A stretch of 64,000 nucleotides of DNA from assembly GCF_900110755.1 (NCBI RefSeq), contig NZ_FOFF01000020.1, positions 79,519-143,518 of the forward strand, given 5' to 3'. The DNA is from Streptomyces sp. yr375 (GTDB lineage: Bacteria; Actinomycetota; Actinomycetes; Streptomycetales; Streptomycetaceae). Made by a program: the position numbers and the translations under genes. Positions 7,222-15,180 of the stretch are shown here, piece by piece (positions within the stretch are counted from its first letter, which is position 1; each line of letters begins with the position of its first letter). Under the pieces are notes generated by a model, which had not been told where the DNA came from, did no database searches, and worked only from the letters and a program-made list of their open reading frames with translations.

Positions 7222-8145
7222 TCATCCCAGGCTCAGGGAGGCCTGCACCGGCAGGTGGTCGCTCGGGTACTGGCCGTTCACGGTGCAGGGGTCGGTCCAC
7301 TCCCGGTGGACCGTGACGCCCGGCGTGGCCAGGATCCAGTCGATGCGGTCCCCGCCCGGCGTGAGCGCCTTGTACCCGTGGAACGTCGCGTACGCCCCGC
7401 CACGCGCGCGTGCCGCGTCCCAGGTGTCGACGAGGCCGGCGGCCAGCAGGGTGTCGTAGACCGGATTGTCGTGGGCCACGACGTTGAAGTCGCCGGTCAG
7501 CAGCAGCGGCAGGGAGCGGTCGAACCCGGCGAGCCGCTCGGCGATCAGGTCGGCGGAGCGCACGCGCGCGTACTGGCTGGCGTTGTCGAGATGGGTGTTG
7601 AGGACATGGAACTCCCGCCCCCGCGCCCGCAGATCACGAAAGCGCACCCAGGTGACCATGCGGGGATGGCCCCCGCCCCAGGTGTTGGAGCCGCGCACCT
7701 CGGGCGTGTCGGAGAGCCAGAAGTGCCCGTAGTCGGCCGGGGCGAGCCGGCGCGTGTCGTAGAAGACGGCCATCGACTCCTCGTCGCCGCCGCCACGGCT
7801 CGTGCCGATCCAGTCGTAGTGCGGCCCGAGGTCGGCCTCGATGTCCCGCAACTGCGGCGGCTGGCCCTCCTGGGTGCCGATGACGTGCGGAGCCGCCCAG
7901 CGTAACAGCGCGCGCATCACCGGACGGCGGTCCGCCCAACTGTTGGGCTCCTGGGCCGACGCGTAACGGAGGTTGAACGTCATGACCTCCAGCGGCGGCA
8001 CGGGCGCGCGCACGAGCGTCTCGGACGGTGCGCGCTGGTGGCGGGCGGCCGAGGCCCCGGCCGTGCCGAGCAGCGGCAGGGCGACCACCGCGCCCACCAT
8101 CGTTCTCAGTCCCGCCCGCCGGGTCGGCCCACCGCTGCCCGTCAT
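7222..8145 (-). CDS. Exported endonuclease/exonuclease/phosphatase-fold protein
   Basis: 307-residue protein of the EEP (DNase I-like) fold with a twin-arginine signal: TRRAGLRTMVGAVVALPLLG, then an ASA-type cleavage region, so it is likely exported folded. Metal and catalytic residues are visible in MTFNLRYASA, IGTQEGQ, LLLTGDFNVV and YPSDHLPVQA. This subgroup includes secreted phosphodiesterases and sphingomyelinase-like enzymes; the substrate is unknown. ATG 8145 has a purine-rich GAGGGGGGAC stretch just upstream on the minus strand. The open frame extends 46 codons upstream, but those residues would bury the Tat signal. It is divergent from the DUF6986 gene and convergent with etfA. Confidence 0.88.
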   Translation of the reverse strand: MTGSGGPTRRAGLRTMVGAVVALPLLGTAGASAARHQRAPSETLVRAPVPPLEVMTFNLRYASAQEPNSWADRRPVMRALLRWAAPHVIGTQEGQPPQLRDIEADLGPHYDWIGTSRGGGDEESMAVFYDTRRLAPADYGHFWLSDTPEVRGSNTWGGGHPRMVTWVRFRDLRARGREFHVLNTHLDNASQYARVRSADLIAERLAGFDRSLPLLLTGDFNVVAHDNPVYDTLLAAGLVDTWDAARARGGAYATFHGYKALTPGGDRIDWILATPGVTVHREWTDPCTVNGQYPSDHLPVQASLSLG

Positions 8146-8250
8146 GTGTCCCCCCTCGTCCCGTGAGCAAGGATGAAGGGGTGAACCATTGTGCGGAAGA
8201 GGGCGTGGGTGCGGCGGTGAACGCGAGGGGACCATGCCGTGGACAGGGTG

Positions 8251-8313
8251 TTGACCTGCCGGAAGATCCCCGGATAACTTCATTCTGCGGATACTTTATT
8301 CCGTAAAGCGGAA
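8251..8313 (+). promoter_or_regulatory. Promoter TTGACC-18-TAACTT with downstream operator TTCCG-N5-CGGAA
   Basis: The -35 TTGACC is at 8251-8256, the spacer is 18 bp, and the -10 TAACTT is at 8275-8280, placing the start of transcription near 8287. An inverted repeat TTCCGTAAAGCGGAA (8299-8313) lies just downstream of the expected start and upstream of the GGAGG at 8318-8322, a typical position for a repressor roadblock. A related TTCTGCGGATA lies at 8283-8293. The regulator is not in the window; IclR-type purine-catabolism repressors are candidates by analogy only. Confidence 0.65.
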
Positions 8314-8329
8314 AATTGGAGGGTGTGGA

Positions 8330-9640
8330 ATGGGTCAGGGCCAGCAGGAGACGGTGGCGACGAGCCTCGCGGGCGCCGTCAGCGACGAGATCAGCGCGTC
8401 CCTCGTCCCGGTCGACGCCGAACTCGACCGCCGCTACCCCGGGGACCCCGGCACCCGACAGCCCGTCCACACCGTCTACGTCCCCGGCGACGCCTTCGGC
8501 GCCGACACGATCCGCTCCTGGGGCGACCGGGCCCTCGCCGCCCTCGACGAGCACGCCCCGGACGCCGCGTCCTTCGCCGCCGTCCTCGGCCTGTCGGACG
8601 ACCTCGCCGAGCCCGTGTACGGGCGCGTGCGGGCCAAACTGGAGCGCGAGCCCATCGAGGACCTCCGGGTCGACTTCGAGGACGGCTACGGCCCCCGCCC
8701 GGACGCCGAGGAGGACGAGACGGCCGCCCGCGCGGCCCGCCTCATCGCCGAGGCGTACGCCAAGGGCACCGCGGCCCCGTACATGGGCATCCGCATGAAG
8801 TGCATGGAGGCCGCCGTACGCGACCGCGGCATCCGCACCCTCGACGTCTTCCTCACCGGCCTGATGGAGTCCGGCGGCCTGCCCGACGGCCTCGTCCTCA
8901 CCCTCCCCAAGGTCACCTACCCGGAGCAGGTCACCGCCATGGTCCGGCTCCTGGAGGCCTTCGAGAAGGCGCGCGGGCTCGACGCCGGGCGGCTCGGCTT
9001 CGAGATCCAGATCGAGACCAGCCAGTCCATCCTGGCCACCGACGGCACCGCCACGGTCGCCCGCATGATCCAGGCGGCCGAGGGCCGCGCCACCGGCCTG
9101 CACTACGGCACCTTCGACTACAGCGCCTGCCTCGGCGTCTCCGCCGCCTACCAGGCCAGCGACCACCCGGCCGCCGACCACGCCAAGGCGGTCATGCAGG
9201 TCGCCGCGGCCGGCACCGGCGTCCGCGTCTCGGACGGCTCCACGAACGTGCTGCCGGTCGGCCCGACCGCGAACGTCCACGACGCCTGGCGGCTGCACTA
9301 CGGCCTCACCCGCCGCGCCCTGGCCCGCGCCTACTACCAGGGCTGGGACATGCACCCCGGCCACATCCCCACCCGCTACGCGGCCGTCTTCGCCTTCTAC
9401 CGCGAGGGCTTCGCCCAGGCCGCCGAGCGCCTGTCCCGGTACGCCAACCGGGCCGGCGGCGACGTCATGGACGAACCGGCGACCGCCAAGGCCCTCGGCG
9501 GCTACCTGCTGCGCGGCCTGGACTGCGGCGCCCTCGACCTCGCCGAGGTCACCGGCGCGACCGGCCTGACCCGGGCGGCCCTGGAGGGCTTCGCGGCCCC
9601 GCGCCGGGGCGATCTGACGGTCACCGGCCCTCGAGGGTGA
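8330..9640 (+). CDS. DUF6986 family protein, HpcH/HpaI aldolase-citrate lyase-like
   Basis: 436-residue protein of the DUF6986 type, related to the HpcH/HpaI aldolase and citrate lyase beta TIM-barrel enzymes. The family-like acidic motif is LRVDFEDGYG, followed by LVLTLPKVTYPEQV, LGFEIQIETSQSI (a metal-ligand glutamate is expected here) and GLHYGTFDYSACLGVS. It ends with a domain including QGWDMHPGHIPTRYAAVFAFY. Such enzymes make or break C-C bonds next to oxo-acids or CoA esters; in streptomycetes the family is associated with glyoxylate/allantoin metabolism, which is inference here. ATG 8330 has GGAGG 7 nt upstream. The stop abuts the stop of the convergent VOC gene. Confidence 0.82.
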   Translation: MGQGQQETVATSLAGAVSDEISASLVPVDAELDRRYPGDPGTRQPVHTVYVPGDAFGADTIRSWGDRALAALDEHAPDAASFAAVLGLSDDLAEPVYGRVRAKLEREPIEDLRVDFEDGYGPRPDAEEDETAARAARLIAEAYAKGTAAPYMGIRMKCMEAAVRDRGIRTLDVFLTGLMESGGLPDGLVLTLPKVTYPEQVTAMVRLLEAFEKARGLDAGRLGFEIQIETSQSILATDGTATVARMIQAAEGRATGLHYGTFDYSACLGVSAAYQASDHPAADHAKAVMQVAAAGTGVRVSDGSTNVLPVGPTANVHDAWRLHYGLTRRALARAYYQGWDMHPGHIPTRYAAVFAFYREGFAQAAERLSRYANRAGGDVMDEPATAKALGGYLLRGLDCGALDLAEVTGATGLTRAALEGFAAPRRGDLTVTGPRG

Positions 9641-10030
9641 CTACGGCGCGGGGAACGTGTACGGGGCCGTGATGATCTCCATGATGTGCCCCGCGGGATC
9701 CATGAAGTACAGGCCCCGGCCGCCGTGGTGGTGGTTGATCTCACCGGGCTGCCTGCGGTGCGGATCCGCGAAGTACGTGATCCCGGCCTGCTTGATCCGC
9801 TCGAAGGCCGCGTCGAACTCCTCGTCCGAGACGAGGAACGCGTAGTGCTGGATGACGATCGACTCGGCCGGGAGGGTGGCGAAGTCCAGGGTGACCTTGT
9901 TGGCCGTCTCGACCGGGACGAACGGGCCCCACTCGGCCCCGACTTCGAGTCCCAGGACGTGGGCGAGGAACTCGGCGGACTCCCGGTTGTCACGGGAGTG
10001 GACGATGGTGTGGTTCAGCTCGACTGACAT
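9641..10030 (-). CDS. VOC family (glyoxalase/dioxygenase fold) protein
   Basis: 129-residue single-unit vicinal-oxygen-chelate protein. The N-terminus MSVELNHTIVHSRD supplies the first metal histidine, IVIQHYAFLVSDEEFD a second, and MDPAGHIMEIITAPY the closing glutamate with the usual G-x-x-x-E-I pattern. The GEINHHHGGRGLYF stretch is typical of a streptomycete VOC subgroup of unknown substrate. ATG 10030 has GGAGG on the minus strand about 10 nt upstream. Zero bases separate its stop from the DUF6986 stop. A metal-dependent lyase, dioxygenase or resistance-type binding protein are all possible. Confidence 0.85.
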   Translation of the reverse strand: MSVELNHTIVHSRDNRESAEFLAHVLGLEVGAEWGPFVPVETANKVTLDFATLPAESIVIQHYAFLVSDEEFDAAFERIKQAGITYFADPHRRQPGEINHHHGGRGLYFMDPAGHIMEIITAPYTFPAP

Positions 10031-10116
10031 GTGTGGAATGCCTCCGTAAGGCAAACTCACGGGCACCTCCATGCCTCACCCGGTCGGTGACCGACACGCG
10101 ATGCCGTCCGATCACC

Positions 10117-10854
10117 CTAACGGACGCGCAGATGCTCCAGACCGGAATCGGTCACCAGCTTCTCCTGTGCGAACAGCCGGGTGCCCCGCTCGCACAGCCG
10201 CGCGTCGGCCCGGGCCCGGGCGCAGAACTCCTCCGGGGTCGCCCCGAACAGACGCCGCAACGCCGGTGAGCCCGCGAGGAGTTCGGTGATCAGGGCACGC
10301 TGCCCGGGATGGCCGCGCGGAACACCGGCGCCGTCGTGCAGCACGCCATGGTGGTTCACGTACGCGAACGCACCGGGGAGCGCCTGACCGTCCTCCAGCT
10401 CGATCCGGAAGCCCGACGTCGGCAGCAGGACGCGGTCGTAGTTCGGCTCCGTCGCGTCGACTACCGCGAGTTGTGCCGCGTCCAGCCAGATCACGAACAA
10501 CTCCCGTGTGACGTCAGGGGCGTTGACGGGGGACGCGGACACATAGCCGAGACGGCTGACGTGCGCCGAGACGCCCACGTCGAGGCCCGTCACCCGGGCC
10601 CGCACCATCGGGACGGGCGAGGTGATCCCGAACTCGGCCATCTTGTGCCGCAGTTGGGCGGGGCTGGCGTTGGAACCGACGGCCACCACGGGGGTCCGGC
10701 CGGGATGGGTCAGACGCTCCAGCGGCAGCAGCCGGTCCCCGTCGAGCAGCCCGGACCCGGCCGGCCAGGCACCGGGATAGCTCAGCGGACGGTCGCGGGG
10801 CGCGTCCGCCAGACCCAGCGCCTCCAGCGTGCGGTGCTCGCCACGGTCGTCCAT
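10117..10854 (-). CDS. Uncharacterised protein with gamma-glutamylcyclotransferase-like motif
   Basis: 245-residue cytoplasmic protein I cannot place in a named family with certainty. The motif PVVAVGSNASPAQLRHKM resembles the YGSN start of gamma-glutamylcyclotransferase-like folds, and a later acidic FRIELEDGQ...YVNHHG section could complete such a barrel. No signal peptide or membrane segment. It begins 7 bp after the LacI-type gene on the same strand, so the two form an operon, which suggests a role linked to the sugar regulator. ATG 10854 follows GAGG on the minus strand. Confidence 0.6.
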   Translation of the reverse strand: MDDRGEHRTLEALGLADAPRDRPLSYPGAWPAGSGLLDGDRLLPLERLTHPGRTPVVAVGSNASPAQLRHKMAEFGITSPVPMVRARVTGLDVGVSAHVSRLGYVSASPVNAPDVTRELFVIWLDAAQLAVVDATEPNYDRVLLPTSGFRIELEDGQALPGAFAYVNHHGVLHDGAGVPRGHPGQRALITELLAGSPALRRLFGATPEEFCARARADARLCERGTRLFAQEKLVTDSGLEHLRVR

Positions 10855-10861
10855 ACGCGCC

Positions 10862-11899
10862 TCAGTCCGCCGGCGGCAGCTCGCCCGAGCCGCGGGCGAC
10901 GAGCCGGGTCGGCAGTTCGATGCGCTCGGGAGCGAACAGGGTGCCGTCCAACTGCCGGAACAGCCGCTCGGCGGCGGTACGGCCCAGCGCCGCCGCGTCC
11001 TGCGCGATCACCGTGACCCCCGGCTGGAGCAGATCGGCGAGCTCCAGGTCGTCGAAGGCCACCAGAGCGACCGGGCGGGCCTGCTCGGCCAGCACCCGGA
11101 TCACGGTGACCGTCACCCGGTTGTTGCCCGAGAAGACCGCCGTGACCGGCTCGGGCCCCGACAGCATCCGCTCGGCCGCCCGGCGCACCCGCGGCGGATC
11201 GGTGATCCCCAGCGACATCCAGGCGTCCTCGACGGGTATCCCGGCCTCCCGCATCGCCGTGCGGTAGCCCCGCAGGCGCTCCGCGGCGGTGTGGATGCGC
11301 GGCATGTCACCGATGAAGCCGATCCGGCGGTGCCCGTGCGCCACGAGGTGGGCCACGCCCGCGCGGGCGCCGCCGAAGTTGTCCGACAGGACGCAGTCGG
11401 CGTCGATCCGCCCGGCCGGCCGGTCGACGAAGACCGTGGCGACCCCCGCCTTGATCTCGGGCTCCAGATACCGGTGGTCGTCACCGGCCGGGATCACCAC
11501 CAGACCGTCCACGCGGCGCGCGCACAGCGCCAGCGCCAGTTCCTGCTCACGGTCCGGGTCCTCGGCGCTGGAACCGTTGATGAGCAGCGCGCCGTGCGCC
11601 CGGGCGACCTCCTCCACCGCGCGGCTGAGCGGCCCGTAGAACGGGTCGGCGAGATCCTCCAGGACCAGGCCGATGCTGGCCGTACGGCCCTTGCGCAGCA
11701 CCCGTGCGCTGTCGTTGCGCCGGAAGCCCAGCGCGTCGATGGACTCCTGGACCCGCCGTTCCGTCTCGGGCGTGACCCCGGGCTCGCCGTTCACCACGCG
11801 CGAGACCGTCTTCAGGCCGACTCCGGCGCGAGCGGCGACGTCCTTCATGGTGGGACGGTTGCCGTAGCGGCTCTCGGGCCTGCGCTGCGTCTCGGGCAC
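10862..11899 (-). CDS. LacI family transcriptional regulator
   Basis: 345-residue LacI/GalR repressor. The helix-turn-helix and hinge begin at TMKDVAARAGVGLKTVSRVV, followed by a periplasmic-binding-protein-like sugar domain (TASIGLVLEDLADPFYGPLS, VDGLVVIPAGDDH, ALVAFDDLELADLL). I prefer GTG 11899 (VPETQRRPESRYGNRP before the HTH). An ATG at 12013 is in frame, but a -10-like TATGCT covers that position on the minus strand, so it is probably promoter. The gene is divergent from a ROK kinase and the perfect palindrome 12022-12033 lies between them, so it likely controls itself, the ROK gene and the co-transcribed gene 10117-10854. Confidence 0.9.
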   Translation of the reverse strand: MPETQRRPESRYGNRPTMKDVAARAGVGLKTVSRVVNGEPGVTPETERRVQESIDALGFRRNDSARVLRKGRTASIGLVLEDLADPFYGPLSRAVEEVARAHGALLINGSSAEDPDREQELALALCARRVDGLVVIPAGDDHRYLEPEIKAGVATVFVDRPAGRIDADCVLSDNFGGARAGVAHLVAHGHRRIGFIGDMPRIHTAAERLRGYRTAMREAGIPVEDAWMSLGITDPPRVRRAAERMLSGPEPVTAVFSGNNRVTVTVIRVLAEQARPVALVAFDDLELADLLQPGVTVIAQDAAALGRTAAERLFRQLDGTLFAPERIELPTRLVARGSGELPPAD

Positions 11900-12021
11900 G
11901 ATGCTGGGTCCTGTCCTGTCGTCCACCGGGGTCGGCTCCGCACGCCGTCCAAGGGTGTTTGTGGACGGGATGCGTGGGTCCTGGTGGGTGTATGAGGATG
12001 TGGCGTCGAGCATAGAGCCTG

Positions 12022-12033
12022 GACAACGTTGTC
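12022..12033. promoter_or_regulatory. LacI-type operator GACAACGTTGTC
   Basis: A perfect 12-bp palindrome with the central CG and TTGTC/GACAA half-sites typical of LacI/GalR operators, midway between the divergent LacI and ROK genes. It is about 97 bp upstream of the ROK start. On the minus strand it lies just upstream of a TATGCT -10-like sequence (about 12009-12014). Confidence 0.75.
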
Positions 12034-12130
12034 AGATGCGGGAGACACTGTCCACCGCAAACTCCGGCCCGCGTCCCCACCGCTGGACCGGCCAGCTCTT
12101 TTCCATGGTGGACCGGGAGAAACCAGACTG

Positions 12131-13108
12131 ATGCACACCGACCTCGTGGCCGCGCTCGACATCGGCGGCACCAAGATCGCCGGAGCGCTGGTGGACGGCG
12201 ACGGCACGATCCTGGCCCGCGCGCAGCGCGCCACGCCGGCACAGGAGGACGGCGACACCGTGATGCGGGCCGTCGAGGAGGTGCTCGGGGAGCTGACGGG
12301 GTCGCCGCTGTGGGGGCGCGTGCACGCCGTCGGCATCGGCAGCGCGGGCCCGGTGGACGCCTCCGCGGGCACGGTCAGCCCGGTGAACGTGCCGGGCTGG
12401 CGGGACTATCCGCTCGTCCGCCGGGTGCGGGCCGCGACCGGGGACCTCCCGGTCGAGCTGATCGGCGACGGCGTGGCGATCACGGCCGCCGAACACTGGC
12501 AGGGCGCTGCCCGCGGCCACGACAACGCGCTGTGCATGGTGGTCTCCACCGGCGTCGGCGGCGGCCTGGTCCTGGGCGGCCGGCTGCACCCCGGTCCCAC
12601 CGGCAACGCGGGTCACATCGGCCACATCGCCGTCGAGCTCGACGGCGACCCGTGCCCGTGCGGTGGGCGCGGCTGTGTCGAGCGCATCGCCAGCGGCCCC
12701 AACATCGCCCGGCGGGCCCTGGAGAACGGCTGGCTGCCCGGCCCCGACGGCGACACGTCCGCGGCCGCGGTGGCCGCCGCCGCCCGCGCGGGCGACCCGG
12801 TCGCCGTGGCCTCCTTCGAACGGGCCGCGCAGGCCCTGGCCGCCGGCATCGCGGCCACCGCGACCCTCGTCGAGATCGACATCGCGGTGATCGGCGGAGG
12901 CGTGGGCAAGGCGGGCGAGGTCCTCTTCGCCCCCCTGCGCCGCGCCCTCCGCGACTACGCCACGCTGTCCTTCGTCCAGCGCCTGACAATCGCACCGGCA
13001 CAGATGGGCACGGACGCGGGGCTGGTGGGTGCGGCGGCTGCGGCGCTGGCGGGGAGGGCGGGATCGGGAGGAAACGCTGGGGCGGGGGCTGCGGTGGCGG
13101 GGGTCTGA
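12131..13108 (+). CDS. ROK family sugar kinase
   Basis: 325-residue ROK protein without an N-terminal helix-turn-helix, so a kinase of the glucokinase/N-acetylhexosamine-kinase type rather than a repressor. The ATP site is ALDIGGTKIAGALVDGDG; the ROK signature is GHIGHIAVELDGDPCPCGGRGC with the zinc-binding CxCGxxGCxE pattern; the second phosphate loop is AVIGGGVGKAGEVL. ATG 12131 follows GGGAGAA at 12115-12121. The last 25 residues are Ala/Gly-rich. Its pairing with a divergent LacI repressor and a shared operator indicates inducible sugar phosphorylation; the sugar is unknown. Confidence 0.88.
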   Translation: MHTDLVAALDIGGTKIAGALVDGDGTILARAQRATPAQEDGDTVMRAVEEVLGELTGSPLWGRVHAVGIGSAGPVDASAGTVSPVNVPGWRDYPLVRRVRAATGDLPVELIGDGVAITAAEHWQGAARGHDNALCMVVSTGVGGGLVLGGRLHPGPTGNAGHIGHIAVELDGDPCPCGGRGCVERIASGPNIARRALENGWLPGPDGDTSAAAVAAAARAGDPVAVASFERAAQALAAGIAATATLVEIDIAVIGGGVGKAGEVLFAPLRRALRDYATLSFVQRLTIAPAQMGTDAGLVGAAAAALAGRAGSGGNAGAGAAVAGV

Positions 13109-13581
13109 TCGGCCCACCCCCTTGATCGGCCACGCCTGAAGGAACGTTCCGGCCTTTCCGCGTTGTGGTGGGCGGGGCGAGGGGTGTGCTGGGCGAGTGC
13201 CGGTGCCGGTGCCGGTGCCGGTGCTGGTACGTGGGCGGGTGCAGGTTGCTGGGTCAGTGCCTGTGCATGTGCCCGGCGAGTGCCTTTGCGTGTGTGCCGG
13301 GCAGGTGCGCTGGACGGGTGCTCGTGCGCGCGTGCCCCGCCCACCGGGTGCGCCTGGCGGGCGGGTGCGGGTGCGGGTGCTGCGTGGGGTGTGGTCGGTG
13401 TGGCGGAAGGGTGCACGCGCGTGTGTGTGGCCGACGGGCGAGTGCCGGTGCCTGGCTGCGGCCCGGCTCTCGTGCCTTCGGCGGGCGGATTTCCAGGTGC
13501 TGTGGCCGTGCGCCCCGGGTCGCGGATCGTCGTGGTCCGGCGTGACTGCTGTCCGCGTGCGGGTCCTCGTCCGGGTGGCCG
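13109..13581. other. Low-complexity G/T-rich intergenic DNA
   Basis: After the ROK stop comes GGAACGTTCC (13141-13150, palindrome), then DNA whose plus strand is dominated by G and T with runs such as repeated GGTGCC (about 13199-13222) and GGGTGCGGGTGC. Long open frames cross it on both strands, but they are Pro/Ala/Thr or Gly/Cys/Arg-rich, lack ribosome binding sites and match no family, so I call no gene. The right end (from about 13516) is the downstream half of the duplicated unit described at 13582-13706. Confidence 0.5.
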
Positions 13582-13706
13582 TCAGTCGGTGTTCTGGTGG
13601 GCTGCTGCGTGGGTGTCCCAGCCGTTCCAGGCGGGGACACCCACCTCGGTTGCCTGGCGCCAGGCAACCGAGGGATGTCGTCCGTGCGGGTGCGGGTGCG
13701 GTCCAT
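13582..13706 (-). pseudogene. Decayed copy of the ADP-ribosylglycohydrolase 3' end
   Basis: On the minus strand this encodes DDIPRL, then after a frame break WRQATEVGVPAWNGWDTHAA and AHQNTD-stop. That lines up with GDIPPT-WRESTETIPTWSGWDAHAAAHQATG-stop of the intact gene at 13765-14700. The downstream flank is duplicated as well: CGCGGATCG at 13521 and 13712, GGTGGCCGTCAG at 13574 and 13757. The unit is therefore about 185-190 bp, tandem and directly adjacent. The divergence suggests a remnant of an old tandem paralogue or duplication, not a recent slip. No start, no intact domain. Confidence 0.8.
13644..13673. repeat. 30-bp perfect palindrome inside the pseudogene copy
   Basis: The two 15-bp halves (13644-13658 and 13659-13673) are exact reverse complements with no spacer; the centre is TGGCGCCA. 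It sits exactly at the frame break of the decayed ADP-ribosylglycohydrolase copy and downstream of the intact gene. It could extrude as a cruciform, or in RNA fold as a terminator for transcripts from 13765-14700. Confidence 0.7.
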
Positions 13707-13764
13707 CGGGGCGCGGATCGCCGTAGTCCGGCGAGTATGTGTGTGGTCCTCGGGCGGGTGGCCG

Positions 13765-14700
13765 TCAGCCGGTGGCCTGGTGGGCTGCTGCGTGGGCGTC
13801 CCAGCCGCTCCAGGTGGGGATGGTCTCGGTCGACTCGCGCCAGGTGGGCGGGATGTCGCCCATGCCGGTGCGGGCCGCGACGACGCCGCCCGCGATGGCG
13901 CAGGTCGTGTCTCGGTCGCCCCACCCGCCTACGGTCTGCCACAGGGCCTCGGGCAGGTCGTCCAGGTGGCCCGCGGCGGACCAGAGGGCGAAGGGCACCG
14001 TGTCCGGAGCCGAGATCAGCCTTCCCGAGCCCAGTACGGACGCCGCGTGGCGCACCGAGGTGTGCTCGGGGAACCTCGCGGCCACCAGCAGCCCGGAGCG
14101 GACGTCGCTGTCGGGCACGTACGAAGCGACCTCCTCCAGGAACGCGGCGCGCGGCGGGGCCTCCCGGCCCTCGCCGGCGGCTGCCAGCGCGGCGGCGACC
14201 GCCACGGCCACCGCCCCCGCGACCGCCTCCGGGTGGGCGTGGGTGGCCAGTGCGGACAGCCGCGCCTGCTCGCGGGCCACGGCCAGGTCGTCCCGGAACC
14301 AGGCGCCCAGCGGAGCGACCCGCATTGCCGCGCCGTTGCCGTACGAACCCTGTCCACCGAACTGCCCCGTGGTCACCGCCCGCCAGTCCTCGCCCTCGGC
14401 GACGCGCCGCAGCACACCGTGCATGGACGGGCCGTACTTGCGCCCCGGGTCGCGGACGTACTCGGCGGCGAACTCCCGCGCGAGGTCGCCCGGACGGATC
14501 TCCCCGTGAGCCCTCAGGTGGGCGAACAGGACGAACGCCATCGCCGAGTCGTCCGTCCACGGCCACGGCGCGGGACGCGGCTCGCGCGCCGCCCACAGCT
14601 CCTCGGCGGGCTCGTCGGAGTGCGTGAACCAGCGGTCACCGAAGGCGTCGCCGGTCACGAGTCCGTCGAGGGAGGCGTGGGCGTGCTGTGGACCGGTCAT
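13765..14700 (-). CDS. ADP-ribosylglycohydrolase family protein
   Basis: 311-residue protein of the DraG/ARH fold, which removes ADP-ribose from protein or nucleotide acceptors using two Mg2+. Metal-binding blocks are GLVTGDAFGDRW, PWTDDSAMAFVL and GWGDRDTTCAIAGGVVAA; the C-terminus GDIPPTWRE is typical. ATG 14700 has GAGGAG about 8 nt upstream on the minus strand. A 12-codon upstream extension is open but lacks a site. Its 3' end is followed by a decayed duplicate copy. No partner ADP-ribosyltransferase is in the window. Confidence 0.9.
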   Translation of the reverse strand: MTGPQHAHASLDGLVTGDAFGDRWFTHSDEPAEELWAAREPRPAPWPWTDDSAMAFVLFAHLRAHGEIRPGDLAREFAAEYVRDPGRKYGPSMHGVLRRVAEGEDWRAVTTGQFGGQGSYGNGAAMRVAPLGAWFRDDLAVAREQARLSALATHAHPEAVAGAVAVAVAAALAAAGEGREAPPRAAFLEEVASYVPDSDVRSGLLVAARFPEHTSVRHAASVLGSGRLISAPDTVPFALWSAAGHLDDLPEALWQTVGGWGDRDTTCAIAGGVVAARTGMGDIPPTWRESTETIPTWSGWDAHAAAHQATG

Positions 14701-14837
14701 GGCGAAACTCCTCGGAACCGTCGGTGACCACGGCATTCTCGTCGCAGGCGGATCGATCGTGCGAGGGGATTACCGGGTTGCGAGCGGATTGCCGGGTGAC
14801 GCGTGACCCCGCGCCCGTCCGCGCAGTTGATCCGCGC

Positions 14838-15032
14838 ATGAAGAAGCGCAGCATGCTCGCCATCGCCTCCCTCGCCACCGGCTTCGTCGTCGCGGCGATC
14901 ACCCCCTCGCACGCCCTGGGCGCCACGGACCTCGAAGGACTGAACCTGGGCGACACCCTCAGCACCCTCGACCACACCATCGCCAGCGACAGCCTGGCCG
15001 TCGACGACAACGCCCTGGGGCAGAACGACTGA
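14838..15032 (+). CDS. Small secreted protein
   Basis: 64-residue protein with a clear Sec signal: MKKRSMLAIASLATGFVVAA, then a TPSHALG-like cleavage region. The mature part of about 37 residues is acidic, rich in Leu, Asp and Ser, and ends VDDNALGQND, with no cysteines. No domain recognised. No strong ribosome binding site precedes ATG 14838. It is divergent from the ADP-ribosylglycohydrolase gene (137 bp between starts) and is followed by a hairpin at 15060-15090, which supports it as its own transcription unit. Confidence 0.7.
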   Translation: MKKRSMLAIASLATGFVVAAITPSHALGATDLEGLNLGDTLSTLDHTIASDSLAVDDNALGQND

Positions 15033-15059
15033 ACGAGACGGGCCGAACGGCCGACGTGG

Positions 15060-15090
15060 CGCCGGTACCCCACCGCGAGGGGTGCCGGCG
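15060..15090 (+). terminator. Hairpin after small secreted protein gene
   Basis: CGCCGGTACCCC (15060-15071) pairs with GGGGTGCCGGCG (15079-15090) with a single mismatch around a 7-nt loop, 27 bp after the stop codon. No T-run. Confidence 0.65.
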
Positions 15091-15180
15091 TCGCGTCGTT
15101 CATGCGTCCTCAACTGGAACTGGTTTCCGTGGCAGGGTGGAGCGGGCAAGCCACAGGGGGCCAACAGCAGAGGGGGAACT

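Noticed and set aside
11899..12013. 38-codon N-terminal extension of the LacI protein from ATG 12013
   Set aside because: A TATGCT box and the operator occupy this start region on the minus strand, and the extension has no family similarity.
13159..13545. Cys/Gly-rich small protein candidate on the plus strand
   Set aside because: Codon usage follows the GGTGCC/GGGTGC repeats, no ribosome binding site, and it runs into the decayed duplicated DNA.
12032..14596. 854-codon open frame on the minus strand across the ROK gene and beyond
   Set aside because: Antisense to ROK over much of its length, Arg/Gly/Pro/Thr-rich with no family motif; long non-stop frames are expected in DNA with GC-rich third positions.
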